NCBI RefSeq assembly: GCF_009601765.2
Contig: NZ_CP045699.1
Coordinates: 434,001 to 498,000 of the forward strand
Reading direction: 5' to 3'
DNA length: 64,000 nucleotides
Source of the DNA: Vibrio algicola
GTDB lineage: Bacteria; Pseudomonadota; Gammaproteobacteria; Enterobacterales; Vibrionaceae
In this document: positions 10,222 through 19,564 of the stretch, piece after piece
How positions within the stretch are numbered: position 1 is the first letter of the stretch
Layout: every line of letters starts with the position of its first letter
Notes under the pieces: model-generated
Seen by the model: only the letters and a program-made list of their open reading frames with translations
Database searches by the model: none
What the model was told of the DNA's origin: nothing
Made by a program: the position numbers and the translations under genes

Positions 10222-10372
10222 ATGACTATTCTATACGTAAGTAACACGAGCTGCGTCGCTCGATATATGTTGTCATTCCATATGCGAGTAGCACGAGTAG
10301 ATAGAGGATCTCGCTTTTATTTATATTCAAAAAGCGATATTACGGATAACTCGCCCCTCGCTGCTTTGGCCA
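10222..10372 (-). repeat. Dispersed palindromic intergenic repeat, family 1, copy B
   Basis: Matches the reverse complement of copy A over both arms. The core is GCGAGTAGCACGAG then ATCTCGCTTT, and further on AAAAAGCGATATTACGGATA followed by ACTCGCCCCTCG. It fills the gap downstream of uvrA and upstream of pglL. Confidence 0.7.
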
Positions 10373-10391
10373 TGTTAACGTTTTTAAGCGC

Positions 10392-13223
10392 CTATTTACC
10401 AGTTAACAACGGCTGTAAGAAATGCGCAGTATGCGAACCTTTCACCTTTGCCACTTGTTCTGGGGTGCCACAAGCGACGATCTCACCACCGCCACTGCCA
10501 CCTTCAGGGCCCAAATCGATAATCCAATCGGCGGTTTTGATGACATCCAAATTATGCTCAATCACCACCACGGTATTGCCATGATCCCGCAGGCGGTGCA
10601 ATACCGTTAATAGTTGTTGAATATCATAAAAATGCAGACCCGTCGTCGGCTCATCTAAAATATACAGCGTTTTACCGGTATCACGTTTCGACAATTCTTT
10701 GGCAAGCTTAACTCGTTGAGCTTCCCCGCCAGATAGTGTGGTTGCCGCTTGTCCTAAGCGAATATAGGATAAACCAACATCCATTAAGGTTTTGAGTTTT
10801 CGGGCAATTACCGGAACGGGTTCAAAAAATTGATGGGCATCTTCCACTGTCATGTCTAAAACTTCATCAATACTCTTGCCTTTATAGCGTACATCTAAGG
10901 TTTCACGGTTGTAGCGTTTACCTTTACAAGCATCACATGGTACATACACATCCGGTAAAAAGTGCATTTCTACTTTTATTACGCCATCGCCTTGGCAAGC
11001 TTCACAGCGACCGCCGCGCACGTTAAAACTAAAACGACCTGGTTTATAACCGCGCGAACGCGATTCTTGAGTACCAGCAAACAGCTCACGGATCGGGGTG
11101 AAAATACCAGTATAAGTGGCAGGATTGGAGCGTGGAGTACGGCCGATTGGGCTTTGGTTAATATCGATGACTTTATCGAAATGCTCCAAGCCGTTGATCT
11201 TTTTATAAGGCGCGGCTTCGGCTGTGGTAGCACCATTTAAGCGGGCATGAGCAATTTTAAAGAAAGTATCGTTAATTAAGGTTGATTTCCCTGAGCCGGA
11301 AACCCCTGTCACACAAGTAAATAAGCCAACAGGAATCGACATATCGACACTTTTCAAGTTGTTACCGGTTGCGCCAATGATCTCGACCGTTTTCTTTTTA
11401 TCGATTGGGGTACGTTGTTTGGGGATTTCGATTTCACGCGTACCACTTAGATACTGTCCGGTTAATGATTCTGGGCAATCTAAAATATCTTGCATTGTGC
11501 CTTCGGCGATCACTTGACCACCATGAATACCCGCCCCTGGGCCAATATCAATCACATAATCGGCGGCGCGAATAGCATCTTCATCATGCTCGACCACGAT
11601 CACGGTATTACCTAAGTCGCGTAAATGAACCAAGGTTTTTAATAAACGTTCGTTATCGCGTTGATGCAAGCCAATCGAAGGTTCATCCAAAACATACATT
11701 ACCCCAACTAATCCAGCGCCAATCTGACTGGCGAGACGGATACGTTGCGCTTCACCACCAGACAGGGTTTCGGCGCTGCGAGATAAATTAAGATAATTTA
11801 AGCCGACATTAATCAGAAAACTTAAACGGTCATTGATCTCTTTTAATATTTTCTCAGCGATTTGAGCGCGTTGCCCGGTTAAGGCTAATTGCTCGAAAAA
11901 GACTAATGATTCATGAATGCTCATTTCTACCACTTGTGGCAGTGTTGTTTGACCAATAAACACATGACGGGCTTCGATTTTCAGGCGAGCACCACCACAA
12001 CTTGAACAGGTTTTATTGGAAATGTATTTGGCTAAATCTTCTCTGACGGAATTGGATTCAGTCTCATGGTAACGACGATTAAGGTTATTTAAAATCCCTT
12101 CAAAAGCATGGCGTTTAACTCGGATATCACCGCGATCATTGACGTATTTAAACTCAATTTCTTCTCGTTTGGAGCCGTTTAAAACAATCTCTCTGATTTT
12201 CTTTGGCAGCTTATTAAAAGGTTGCTTTAAATCGAATTGATAATGTTCCGCCAAGGCATTGAGCATTTGGAAATAATAGAAATTCTTCTTATCCCAACCA
12301 CGGATCGCACCATCGGCTAAGCTTAAACTGTCATCTTGGATCACCCGTTCAGCATCAAAAAATTGCTGCACACCTAAACCATCACAAGTTTCACATGCAC
12401 CGGCTGGGTTATTAAAAGAGAATAAACGAGGCTCAAGTTCACGCATGCTATAACCACAATGTGAACAGGCAAAGTTGGCCGAGAAAATAACATCTTGCTG
12501 GCTATCATCATCCATCCAGCTAATGGTGGCGGTGCCGCCTGAAAGCTCCAATGTGGTTTCGAATGATTCTGCCAAGCGTTGTTCAATACCTGAACGTACT
12601 TTAAAGCGATCGACCACCACTTCGATAGTGTGCTTTTTATGTAACTCTAAAGTCGGAGGATCGGATAGATCACAGGTTTCACCGTCAATGCGAGCTCGAA
12701 TAAACCCTTGCGCGGCTAAGTTTTGCAGGGTTTTAACATGCTCCCCTTTACGCTCTTTAATGATTGGTGCCAATAGCATTAATTTACTGCCTTCAGGCAT
12801 TTCGAGTACTTTATCCACCATTTGAGAAATAGTTTGCGCTGCTAAAGGTGTGTCATGTTCTGGGCAGCGTGGCTCACCTACTCGAGCGTATAATAAGCGC
12901 AAATAATCGTAGATCTCGGTGATGGTTCCAACGGTGGAACGTGGGTTATGCGAGGTAGATTTTTGCTCGATAGAAATAGCAGGAGATAAGCCTTCAATAT
13001 GATCGACATCGGGCTTTTCCATCAAAGATAGAAATTGACGAGCATAAGCCGAAAGCGATTCAACATAACGACGTTGACCTTCGGCGTATAAGGTATCAAA
13101 AGCAAGTGAGGACTTACCTGAGCCTGATAACCCAGTGATCACAATTAATTTATCACGCGGAATAGTGAGATTAATATTTTTTAGATTATGGGTTCGGGCG
13201 CCGCGAACTTCGATGGTATCCAT
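10392..13223 (-). CDS. uvrA: Excinuclease ABC subunit A
   Basis: The damage-sensing ATPase of nucleotide excision repair, acting with UvrB. At 943 aa it has the family length. There are two ABC modules: Walker [14 protein letters not shown] and [13 protein letters not shown], and signatures [12 protein letters not shown] and [12 protein letters not shown]. Zinc-finger cysteine pairs are CSHCGY with CETCDGLG, and CEACQGDG with [10 protein letters not shown]. The frame continues 52 codons upstream, but homology starts at [15 protein letters not shown], so the ATG at 13221-13223 is chosen. A LexA box 76 bp upstream predicts SOS induction. It lies head to tail with galU. Confidence 0.98.
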   Translation of the reverse strand: MDTIEVRGARTHNLKNINLTIPRDKLIVITGLSGSGKSSLAFDTLYAEGQRRYVESLSAYARQFLSLMEKPDVDHIEGLSPAISIEQKSTSHNPRSTVGTITEIYDYLRLLYARVGEPRCPEHDTPLAAQTISQMVDKVLEMPEGSKLMLLAPIIKERKGEHVKTLQNLAAQGFIRARIDGETCDLSDPPTLELHKKHTIEVVVDRFKVRSGIEQRLAESFETTLELSGGTATISWMDDDSQQDVIFSANFACSHCGYSMRELEPRLFSFNNPAGACETCDGLGVQQFFDAERVIQDDSLSLADGAIRGWDKKNFYYFQMLNALAEHYQFDLKQPFNKLPKKIREIVLNGSKREEIEFKYVNDRGDIRVKRHAFEGILNNLNRRYHETESNSVREDLAKYISNKTCSSCGGARLKIEARHVFIGQTTLPQVVEMSIHESLVFFEQLALTGQRAQIAEKILKEINDRLSFLINVGLNYLNLSRSAETLSGGEAQRIRLASQIGAGLVGVMYVLDEPSIGLHQRDNERLLKTLVHLRDLGNTVIVVEHDEDAIRAADYVIDIGPGAGIHGGQVIAEGTMQDILDCPESLTGQYLSGTREIEIPKQRTPIDKKKTVEIIGATGNNLKSVDMSIPVGLFTCVTGVSGSGKSTLINDTFFKIAHARLNGATTAEAAPYKKINGLEHFDKVIDINQSPIGRTPRSNPATYTGIFTPIRELFAGTQESRSRGYKPGRFSFNVRGGRCEACQGDGVIKVEMHFLPDVYVPCDACKGKRYNRETLDVRYKGKSIDEVLDMTVEDAHQFFEPVPVIARKLKTLMDVGLSYIRLGQAATTLSGGEAQRVKLAKELSKRDTGKTLYILDEPTTGLHFYDIQQLLTVLHRLRDHGNTVVVIEHNLDVIKTADWIIDLGPEGGSGGGEIVACGTPEQVAKVKGSHTAHFLQPLLTGK

Positions 13224-13298
13224 GCTTGATGCTCTCACTATTAAGGTAAACTTACTGAAGCTAGTATTACATAGCTCTGGGTCTGTGGAAATAGTGAA

Positions 13299-13314
13299 CT
13301 GTATAAATAAACAG
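13299..13314 (-). promoter_or_regulatory. LexA (SOS) box upstream of uvrA
   Basis: CTGTATAAATAAACAG has the CTG-N10-CAG form and an AT-rich core close to the gammaproteobacterial LexA consensus. It sits 76 bp before the uvrA start. Confidence 0.8.
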
Positions 13315-13327
13315 TTGGATTGCAAGT

Positions 13328-13366
13328 ATAAAAAAACCGTAACGACACAGTGCGCGTTACGGTTTA
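13328..13366 (-). terminator. Rho-independent terminator of galU
   Basis: On the minus strand, AAACCGTAACG pairs with CGTTACGGTTT (11 bp; plus-strand arms 13334-13344 and 13355-13365). It is followed by a run of seven T. Confidence 0.88.
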
Positions 13367-13410
13367 GATTTTGAATCAAGCACTAATCAATCTACTACCA
13401 ATCAATAAAA

Positions 13411-14262
13411 TTATTTTTTACTGGTTTTGGTATCGTCTGATTTTAAGTACAGATTTTGGTAGCAGTAGTTAGTCGCTTCAATGTAGCCTTCAACACTGCC
13501 GCAATCAAAACGCTTACCTTTAAATTTATAAGCGAGTACACAGCCAGATTTAGCTTGTTTGAGTAGCGCATCGGTAATTTGAATTTCGCCGCCTTTACCT
13601 GGTTCGGTATTTTCAATTAGTTCAAAAATATCAGGGGTTAAAATATAGCGACCAATAATAGCAAGGTTGCTTGGTTCTGTGCCTGGTTCTGGTTTTTCGA
13701 CCATGTCATCGACGCGATAAAGATCGTCTTTGATCATCTCACCCGCAATAACGCCGTACTTGTAGGCTTCTTCTTTTGGTACTTCTTGCACCGCAACAAT
13801 CGTGCAGCGAAATTGCTTATACAAAGCCACCATTTGAGCCAAAACACCTTGTGCTTCATGGATACATAAATCATCGGCTAATACTACGGCAAACGGTTCA
13901 TCTCCGACCAATTCTCGGCCAGTCAGAATGGCATGCCCCAAACCTTTCATTTCACGTTGGCGAATATAAGTGAAGTAGGCACTGTCGATGGTGTCACGAA
14001 TATTAATCAATAAATCTTCTTTATTAGTGCCACTGATTTGGTGTTCTAATTCATAGTTTTTATCGAAGTGATCAGTCAGTGATTGCTTACCACGACCGGT
14101 AACAATACACATACCCGTCATACCTGCTTCAATCGCTTCTTCAACTCCATATTCGATTAATGGTTTATTAACGATAGGCATCATTTCTTTCGGCATTGAC
14201 TTAGTCGCCGGTAGGAAGCGAGTTCCGTAGCCAGCTGCGGGAAATAGGCACTTTTTGATCAT
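13411..14262 (-). CDS. galU: UTP-glucose-1-phosphate uridylyltransferase
   Basis: Makes UDP-glucose from UTP and glucose-1-phosphate for LPS core, capsule and trehalose pathways. At 283 aa it has a nucleotidyltransferase fold. The N-terminal KKCLFPAAGYGTRFLPATKSMPKEM nucleotide motif, VVLADDLC and the VDDMVEKP region are present. KGGEIQITDAL with GKRFDCGSVEGY lies near the C-terminus. A perfect 12-bp inverted repeat lies 37-63 bp upstream, and a strong terminator follows. Confidence 0.96.
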   Translation of the reverse strand: MIKKCLFPAAGYGTRFLPATKSMPKEMMPIVNKPLIEYGVEEAIEAGMTGMCIVTGRGKQSLTDHFDKNYELEHQISGTNKEDLLINIRDTIDSAYFTYIRQREMKGLGHAILTGRELVGDEPFAVVLADDLCIHEAQGVLAQMVALYKQFRCTIVAVQEVPKEEAYKYGVIAGEMIKDDLYRVDDMVEKPEPGTEPSNLAIIGRYILTPDIFELIENTEPGKGGEIQITDALLKQAKSGCVLAYKFKGKRFDCGSVEGYIEATNYCYQNLYLKSDDTKTSKK

Positions 14263-14298
14263 GACTGAAACCTTTAAGGGTAAAAAATAAGAATAGTA

Positions 14299-14325
14299 GA
14301 ATTAATGCTAACATAGCATTAATTC
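14299..14325. repeat. Perfect 12-bp inverted repeat upstream of galU
   Basis: GAATTAATGCTA, a 3-base spacer ACA, and the exact complement TAGCATTAATTC. There is no T run, so it is not a standard terminator. It could be an operator or a 5'-UTR hairpin of galU. Confidence 0.6.
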
Positions 14326-14518
14326 GTCAGGAAAAACAAACATAGGTAGGGAAAACAACGTATACCTGACACTTGCCTGATAAAACTATCACAATAGAGC
14401 ATTTTTAGTTGAAGTGGCAGATTTGTTGGCTGCATTAGATCAATACAACGCCAATTACTTTGACCATAGATACAATGAATGTCTTTAATTTAAACAATAA
14501 TCGAGGGGGATAGGGGGC

Positions 14519-15166
14519 TTATAAATACAGTTGCGCCCAATTGATCGCTTGTCGTCGATTACTGACATTGATTTTTTTAAAGATGCGATAGAGATGAGAT
14601 TTGATGGTGTGTTCACTGACAAATAAAGAATCGGCAATATCCAGATTACTTTGTCCTATTTGTAAATGATTGAGGATTTCAAGTTCACGACGGGTTAATG
14701 ACAACTTAGCTGACATCAGATGTTGATTATTATGTTGGTTAATTCCTTGCCAATATTGAAATAAATTAATCAATAATTGACGAGGTAAGCGATTTTCACC
14801 TTGGTTGATATCTTTTAATGTTCGCAACATATCGAAGGTGTTAGCGTTTGATGGAAAGTATCCAGCCAGATTTTTCCATTGAGATAGCAGCAATAAGTTT
14901 GCTTGTTGCGGGGCATTAAAAAGCACACATGCGTAAGCCTGGTGGCATACCGGGTGGGTTTGTAAGTCAAACAGCTCTTGTTCAGAAAATTGACCATCAA
15001 CGAAAATGATATATTTATTCTGGCTTTGTTTTAAGTTGGCGATAGTGGTTAGGTTTAGCGTATTGACTTCAAAGTCCGTAGTGGAGAGCAGTTGTCGATA
15101 GAGTGGGTGAGTATGGAAAGCAAAAGGCGATAGAAGGTAGATAGCAGTACGGGCTAATATGGTCAT
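14519..15166 (-). CDS. qstR: LuxR-type regulator, QstR (natural competence)
   Basis: A transcription factor with a C-terminal LuxR/FixJ helix-turn-helix. LTRRELEILNHLQIGQSN then IADSLFVSEHTIKSHLYRIF lies at about residues 150-200 of 215. The N-terminal 140 residues look like a degenerate receiver domain. In V. cholerae QstR links quorum sensing and TfoX to the DNA-uptake genes. Assignment rests on length, the HTH type and its position divergent from ssb and next to galU, as I recall for V. cholerae. ATG at 15164-15166 has AGGGAG upstream. An in-frame TTG lies one codon earlier. Confidence 0.75.
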   Translation of the reverse strand: MTILARTAIYLLSPFAFHTHPLYRQLLSTTDFEVNTLNLTTIANLKQSQNKYIIFVDGQFSEQELFDLQTHPVCHQAYACVLFNAPQQANLLLLSQWKNLAGYFPSNANTFDMLRTLKDINQGENRLPRQLLINLFQYWQGINQHNNQHLMSAKLSLTRRELEILNHLQIGQSNLDIADSLFVSEHTIKSHLYRIFKKINVSNRRQAINWAQLYL

Positions 15167-15613
15167 CAATTTACGCTCCCTAAATGTGCTTAAATGCTGA
15201 GTGGATTAAGGCTGACATCAACAATGCGACTCAACGGCAACTGAAGCGAGGACATCGTAGGTCAGGGGGAATTTAAAATAGAGAGCATGAAAAAATAAGC
15301 TCTGATTTTAAGTTGAATCAGGGAGCAATACACGTCGCATGACAATTAAGTGATAACCATTCTCACTATTGATACTCGATGTCTTTTATAAAGCGATAAG
15401 TTGTTAGATGGATTGCAGTTTTACAAAATAATAGATGCAATTTTTTATTATGAGTAATGATGAAATATGAGTTTAAGCGTTTTTTTTCTTGTGATTTAAA
15501 GCATTGTAATCACCGTTATCGAGCGACTTATTAGGGTGTAATTTTTTATCTATACATAAAAAATTATGCTATAATTTGGGGCTGAATTTAAATAGATTAA
15601 GACGGAGCAGCAC
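15167..15613. other. Divergent qstR-ssb intergenic region
   Basis: 447 bp without a convincing ORF. A good -10 for ssb (TATAAT, 15570-15575) is visible. AGCAA-N6-TCGCA at 15324-15339 resembles a CRP-S half-matched site about 160 bp upstream of qstR, but it is only suggestive. No LexA box was seen near ssb. Confidence 0.4.
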
Positions 15614-16159
15614 ATGGCTAGCCGCGGAATAAACAAAGTAATTTTAGTTGGAAACTTAGGGAATGATCCTGAGATCCGTTATCTACCAAGCGGTGGCGCA
15701 GTGGCTAACATCACAATAGCGACTTCAGAATCTTGGAGAGATAAAGCAACCGGTGAGCAACGTGAAAAAACAGAATGGCATCGTGTGTCTTTATTTGGAA
15801 AGCTTGCGGAAGTGGCTGGTGAATATTTACGCAAAGGTTCTCAAGTATATGTTGAAGGCCAACTGCAAACCCGTAAATGGCAAGATCAAAGTGGTCAAGA
15901 TCGCTACACTACCGAAGTGGTTGTACAAGGCTTTAACGGTGTGATGCAAATGTTAGGTGGTCGCTCGCAAGGTGCTGGCGCTCCAGCCGGTGGTAATCAG
16001 CAGCAAGGTAATTGGGGGCAGCCTCAGCAGCCTCAACAACAAGCTCCACAACATCAGCAGCAACAACAAGCGCCAAGAGCGCCGCAGCAAGCTCCACAAC
16101 AGGCTCAACCTCAATACAATGAGCCACCGATGGATTTCGATGACGACATTCCATTTTAG
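15614..16159 (+). CDS. ssb: Single-stranded DNA-binding protein
   Basis: Coats single-stranded DNA in replication, repair and recombination, and recruits partners through its acidic tip. At 181 aa it has an N-terminal OB-fold (about residues 1-112). It opens with [19 protein letters not shown] and has [15 protein letters not shown] and [21 protein letters not shown] Gln/Pro/Ala-rich disordered linker (about 115-170) follows. The conserved tip is MDFDDDIPF. The ATG follows ACGGAG. The linker is unusually Gln-rich. Confidence 0.97.
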   Translation: MASRGINKVILVGNLGNDPEIRYLPSGGAVANITIATSESWRDKATGEQREKTEWHRVSLFGKLAEVAGEYLRKGSQVYVEGQLQTRKWQDQSGQDRYTTEVVVQGFNGVMQMLGGRSQGAGAPAGGNQQQGNWGQPQQPQQQAPQHQQQQQAPRAPQQAPQQAQPQYNEPPMDFDDDIPF

Positions 16160-16246
16160 ATCTTATATAAATTAAAAGTGTAAGAATAATCAGAAGCCGC
16201 AAGTTTTTTGTGGCTTTTGTTGTATATATGATAACTAAATGTTGGT

Positions 16247-16295
16247 TTTTTAAGCTGTTTTAAGCTGTTTTAAGCTGTTTTAAGCTGTTTTAAGT
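16247..16295 (+). repeat. Tandem 10-bp repeat upstream of mshH
   Basis: Four exact consecutive copies of TAAGCTGTTT at 16251-16290, with partial copies at both edges. The period is about one helical turn. It lies between ssb and mshH, about 120 bp before the mshH start. Confidence 0.9.
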
Positions 16296-16321
16296 AGTCT
16301 GTTAATCTAACAAGCAGGAAG

Positions 16322-16396
16322 CTATATCCACATAAATTGAAGCTGTAGTAAGCTCAATAGGCAACTAAGCCGCAACTTCAAATTAAGATGGGTATA
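16322..16396. repeat. Palindromic intergenic repeat, family 3, short copy
   Basis: The arms around AAATTGAAGCTGTAG (left) and CCGCAACTTCAAATTAAGAT then GGGTATATCC (right) are inverted relatives. They resemble the ends of the longer element at 62781-62930. Confidence 0.55.
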
Positions 16397-16413
16397 TCCT
16401 CAATTTCAATGGA

Positions 16414-18468
16414 ATGCGTTTGATGAGATACACCCCAACACTAAAGTTAAGTACCCGCTTGGTGGCTTTTGTCACTATGATCGTGATCACAGCAATGTTC
16501 ATCTTATTTATTGGTGGGGTATTAACCTTTCAAAAAATGGGCAATGACTACGTTGATCAAAATTTAGCTCGCCTGACCCAAGTGGTCGACAATGAACTTT
16601 CCTCATCACAAGATTTTGATTCTATTCGTCACTGGCTGCCTAAATTGCTGCAAACGAATAACGTGGTGACATTCAAACTCTCATCACCCGCGGGTGTGAT
16701 CTATCAATTTACCGATCGCGCATTAACCCAACCCTCACTGCAAGCTCAAAGTGTCTTGTTATATCAAAAGCAAATATCCCTTAATCGAAATCAAGGCTAC
16801 ATCGCAGTCTTTGAAGTTATCCCTCCTTATTCTGATAGTAGCTACTCATTTCAAGCTTTTTTCTCGTTAACTTGCGCCGTGTTGCTGGTGGTATTTTGTT
16901 TGATTCGAGGGCTTAAATGGTTGAAAGAGCAGCTATCAGGCTCTGAATTATTGGAAGAGCGTGGGCGAATGATCTTAGCGGGTCAAGTGGAGAGGTTTGC
17001 TAAAGGCGATGAAAGAGAGTGGCCCTATACCGCCAGTGAGGCGCTTGACCGATTAATTGAGGAACTGCAAGACGCACGCCAAGAAAGAAACCGTTTTGAT
17101 ACATTTATTCGTACTCATACCTTTTTAGATCAATTAACCGGTGCGGCTAATCGGATCTTATTTGACAGTAAACTCGAATCTGTATTGCAAGAAAATGGCG
17201 TGGCGGGTGGCGTGTTGATGGTGGCAATCAATGATTGGGAAGACGTAATAGAGAGCAATAATGGCCAATCGGGCGATGCCTTTTTGGTAGAAATAGGACA
17301 AGTGTTGTCAAATATTAGTCAACGCTATCCTAACTCTGTTTTTGCTCGTTATTATGACGCTCAATTTGCTTTAATGATCCCGCACCAAACCGAAAAAGAA
17401 ATCACTACCATGGCAGCGCAATGTGTCAATCAACTGAAAAAACTAACCCCATTAGAAGGGATGGAAAATGACAATTGGTGCCATATTGGTTTGAGTTTAT
17501 TCACGCAAGGTGAACGGCGAGGCAAGATTATTGATGAAGCTGAAACTGCATTAAAAGGGGTTCGTATAGAACAAGGGATCGGCTGGGGAAAATACAAAAA
17601 GCAACATAATCAACAAAATGAGCATCGTGGTGGGGTTCGTTGGAGAAATTTATTTGATCTCACTATAAATATGAACAAGATGTTAATTTATCAGCAGCCT
17701 TGTTATCTAATTGGTGGTAATGATAATAGGTCTTATAATAATGATGTGGTGGGTAATCAATATATTGTGCATTATGAATTATTCAACAGAATAAGAGATG
17801 AGGCGGGAGTTATAATTAAAGCATCACAGTTTTTAACTGCGATTGAACAAGTTGGTTACGAACGAAAATTAGACCAAGTAAATCTTGAAACAATACTGGT
17901 TCAACTTAAAAAAAATGAGACAAACTTGAATTACAGCATCAACCTTTTTGTCGAACCGTTTAAGAAGAAAGCGTATACTAGCTGGCTTAAATATGAGCTT
18001 TTACAGCTAACAAAAGACTTAAGAAGTCGCCTTGCTTTTGAGTTCGTCGAAGGCAATTTAGTTAACAATTTAGACTATATGCGTCCCATTATTAAAATGT
18101 TGGCGGGTATTGGCTGTAAAATCATTGTCGACCAAGTCGGCAGAACGATTGTTAGTACGCACTACGCGAAAGATTTACCAGTGACATATTTAAAATTACA
18201 CCGAAGCCTCATTAAACAAATTAACCTTAGAAATGAAAATCAATTATTCATTCGCAGTTTATTAGGCTCATGCAGTAATACTAATATTAAGGTTATTGCC
18301 GTAGGTGTAGAAAATGAACAAGAATGGATAGTATTAAAAAAACTTGGTTTACATGGTGGTCAAGGGCGATTTTTTGCATCTGAATCTTGTCTTTCTCCAT
18401 TGGATGACTTGCCAAAAGAAAAGCCAGTAAAATTAGTCACGCCAGGGCGCAGAAATCGCTGGCGATAA
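16414..18468 (+). CDS. mshH: MshH / CsrD-like degenerate GGDEF-EAL membrane protein
   Basis: In enterobacteria CsrD promotes turnover of the CsrB/C regulatory RNAs by RNase E. The Vibrio counterpart heads the MSHA locus. At 684 aa it has a first membrane helix at about residues 14-36, a periplasmic segment, and a second helix at about 147-168. A GGDEF-like domain (about 235-385) has YYDAQFAL where GGDEF should be. An EAL-like domain (about 405-665) has QQP where EAL should be. Both active sites are therefore degenerate, as in CsrD. The start may be ATG 16414 or ATG 16423; GGA at 16411 fits the second. It is the only complete gene left of the msh region. Confidence 0.85.
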   Translation: MRLMRYTPTLKLSTRLVAFVTMIVITAMFILFIGGVLTFQKMGNDYVDQNLARLTQVVDNELSSSQDFDSIRHWLPKLLQTNNVVTFKLSSPAGVIYQFTDRALTQPSLQAQSVLLYQKQISLNRNQGYIAVFEVIPPYSDSSYSFQAFFSLTCAVLLVVFCLIRGLKWLKEQLSGSELLEERGRMILAGQVERFAKGDEREWPYTASEALDRLIEELQDARQERNRFDTFIRTHTFLDQLTGAANRILFDSKLESVLQENGVAGGVLMVAINDWEDVIESNNGQSGDAFLVEIGQVLSNISQRYPNSVFARYYDAQFALMIPHQTEKEITTMAAQCVNQLKKLTPLEGMENDNWCHIGLSLFTQGERRGKIIDEAETALKGVRIEQGIGWGKYKKQHNQQNEHRGGVRWRNLFDLTINMNKMLIYQQPCYLIGGNDNRSYNNDVVGNQYIVHYELFNRIRDEAGVIIKASQFLTAIEQVGYERKLDQVNLETILVQLKKNETNLNYSINLFVEPFKKKAYTSWLKYELLQLTKDLRSRLAFEFVEGNLVNNLDYMRPIIKMLAGIGCKIIVDQVGRTIVSTHYAKDLPVTYLKLHRSLIKQINLRNENQLFIRSLLGSCSNTNIKVIAVGVENEQEWIVLKKLGLHGGQGRFFASESCLSPLDDLPKEKPVKLVTPGRRNRWR

Positions 18469-18518
18469 CGGTTAGTGATAGCCAATTGTTTGTGTTAAAA
18501 AAGGAAAAGAGCAACTCT

Positions 18519-18812
18519 ATGAGTATGAACTCATTAATACAAAGATTGACCGCAAAGAAGAAAGAAAAACCGACGCTGAGTATTGTAATACTCAGTGATG
18601 GTATTTATGTATCTAAAGTGAGCGAAGAATTCGGTATTGAACCTGCCGTTTTCTTTGAATTAGAAAATAATAATTGGCAATTCCAATTAGGTGCAGCGCT
18701 CGATAGCGAAGACATCAGTAACCTAAAAGCAACCGTCACGCTGGGCTCTCAGTTTTATCAAAGCTACCAATTGGACAAACCTGTAGTACCAAAAGAAGGC
18801 TTTGTTGCGTAA
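18519..18812 (+). pseudogene. mshI: mshI N-terminal fragment cut by an IS element
   Basis: About 93 native codons start at ATG 18519 (MSMNSLIQRLTAKKKEKPTL), 50 bp after mshH. They are followed by four codons from the IS end (GFVA) and a TAA inside the terminal repeat. Identity is inferred from position (mshI follows mshH in Vibrio) and from a PilM/MshI-like opening with a basic N-terminus and an SIVILSDGIYVSKV strand. The rest of the gene is missing. A frame open to 18486 offers an upstream GTG-region start, which is less likely. The product would not be functional. Confidence 0.7.
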
Positions 18813-19563
18813 TTCAAATTTAGAGGTGACAACACTAGAATGGTATTATTTCAATCAATTCGGTAAGTTTTAGGCATACCTAGCCCTGTTAGTTTATTTA
18901 AAGCTTTGATCATTGCGTAAGCTTCCCCAACTTGGGCATTATAATTTCTTAAGCTGAGTGTTCCGCCCAATAGCTTTTTCACTCGATGCATTGCCGTTTC
19001 TGAAATTGACCTTTTATGATACCCAAACCGTGTTTTCCACTGCTTATTAGAACCATAAAACTGTTGAAACCCGACGGATAAATTTCGTGGATGTCCCTTT
19101 TCTCAAAAGACTGCACCAAGTCTTGGAGGCACAAGTGGGGTGGCTTTTTTGATACGAATGGCTTCATAGCATTGTCGAGTATCGTAAGCACCATCGCCTG
19201 ATACTTTTAAGATCTTTCGACGTGTTTGCTTTAGTAAATTAGGTAGAATGTCTCCGTCACTGACATTCGAGAAAGTGAGTTCTGCCGCAATAATTTCATG
19301 AGTAACGACATCAACACCTATATGTAACTTACGCCAGATCCGGCGCTTCCCATCAGTTCCATGTTTCCTGACTTTCCATTCTTGGATAGCTTCTTCATCA
19401 ATCCAGAAAGTCAGTGAACCACGTTTAATCAGTGATTGATTATATAACTTCCAGTTTTTGGTCTTATAACGAGGTTTTGGCATGAATATCGATGGTTTAG
19501 TGGGGAGTAAACGATCTGATCGTCAGTTTCACATTTAGTTCCATCGAATTACGCAACAAAGCC
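18798..19563 (-). mobile_element. Defective IS5-family (IS903 group) insertion sequence
   Basis: Perfect 18-bp terminal inverted repeats are GGCTTTGTTGCGTAATTC (18798-18815) and its complement (19546-19563). They share their first 10 bases with the IS903 ends I remember. The element is 766 bp, against about 1057 bp for the group. The difference matches a missing internal part of the transposase. The 9 bp outside the ends differ (CCAAAAGAA and AGTTACCGA), so there is no target duplication. Confidence 0.9.
18851..19483 (-). pseudogene. IS903-type transposase, internally deleted and carrying a stop codon
   Basis: Starts MPKPRYKTKNWKLYNQSL, typical of IS903 transposases. After SLTFWIDEEAIQEW it jumps in frame to KVRKHGTDGKRRIWRKLHIG. 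Roughly 97 codons are skipped, including the first catalytic Asp region (AIDATGLKVYG in the family, from memory). The second Asp (VSGDGAYDT) and the Glu (HKRSISETAMHR) remain. A TGA at 19103-19105 stands where the family has Trp (FWEKGHPRN). The same frame then continues to LTGLGMPKTYRID and a stop at 18851. It is inactive. Confidence 0.9.
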
Positions 19564-19564
19564 A

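Noticed and set aside
15933..16202. 89-codon ORF opposite the ssb linker
   Set aside because: It is an artefact of the Gln-codon-rich linker on the other strand.
16247..16295. CRISPR-like array
   Set aside because: The units abut with no spacers and are only 10 bp. It is a simple tandem repeat. No CRISPR array was seen anywhere in the window.
18979..19194. 71-codon minus-strand ORF inside the IS
   Set aside because: It is in a different frame from the transposase. The true frame continues past the TGA at 19103 to 18851.
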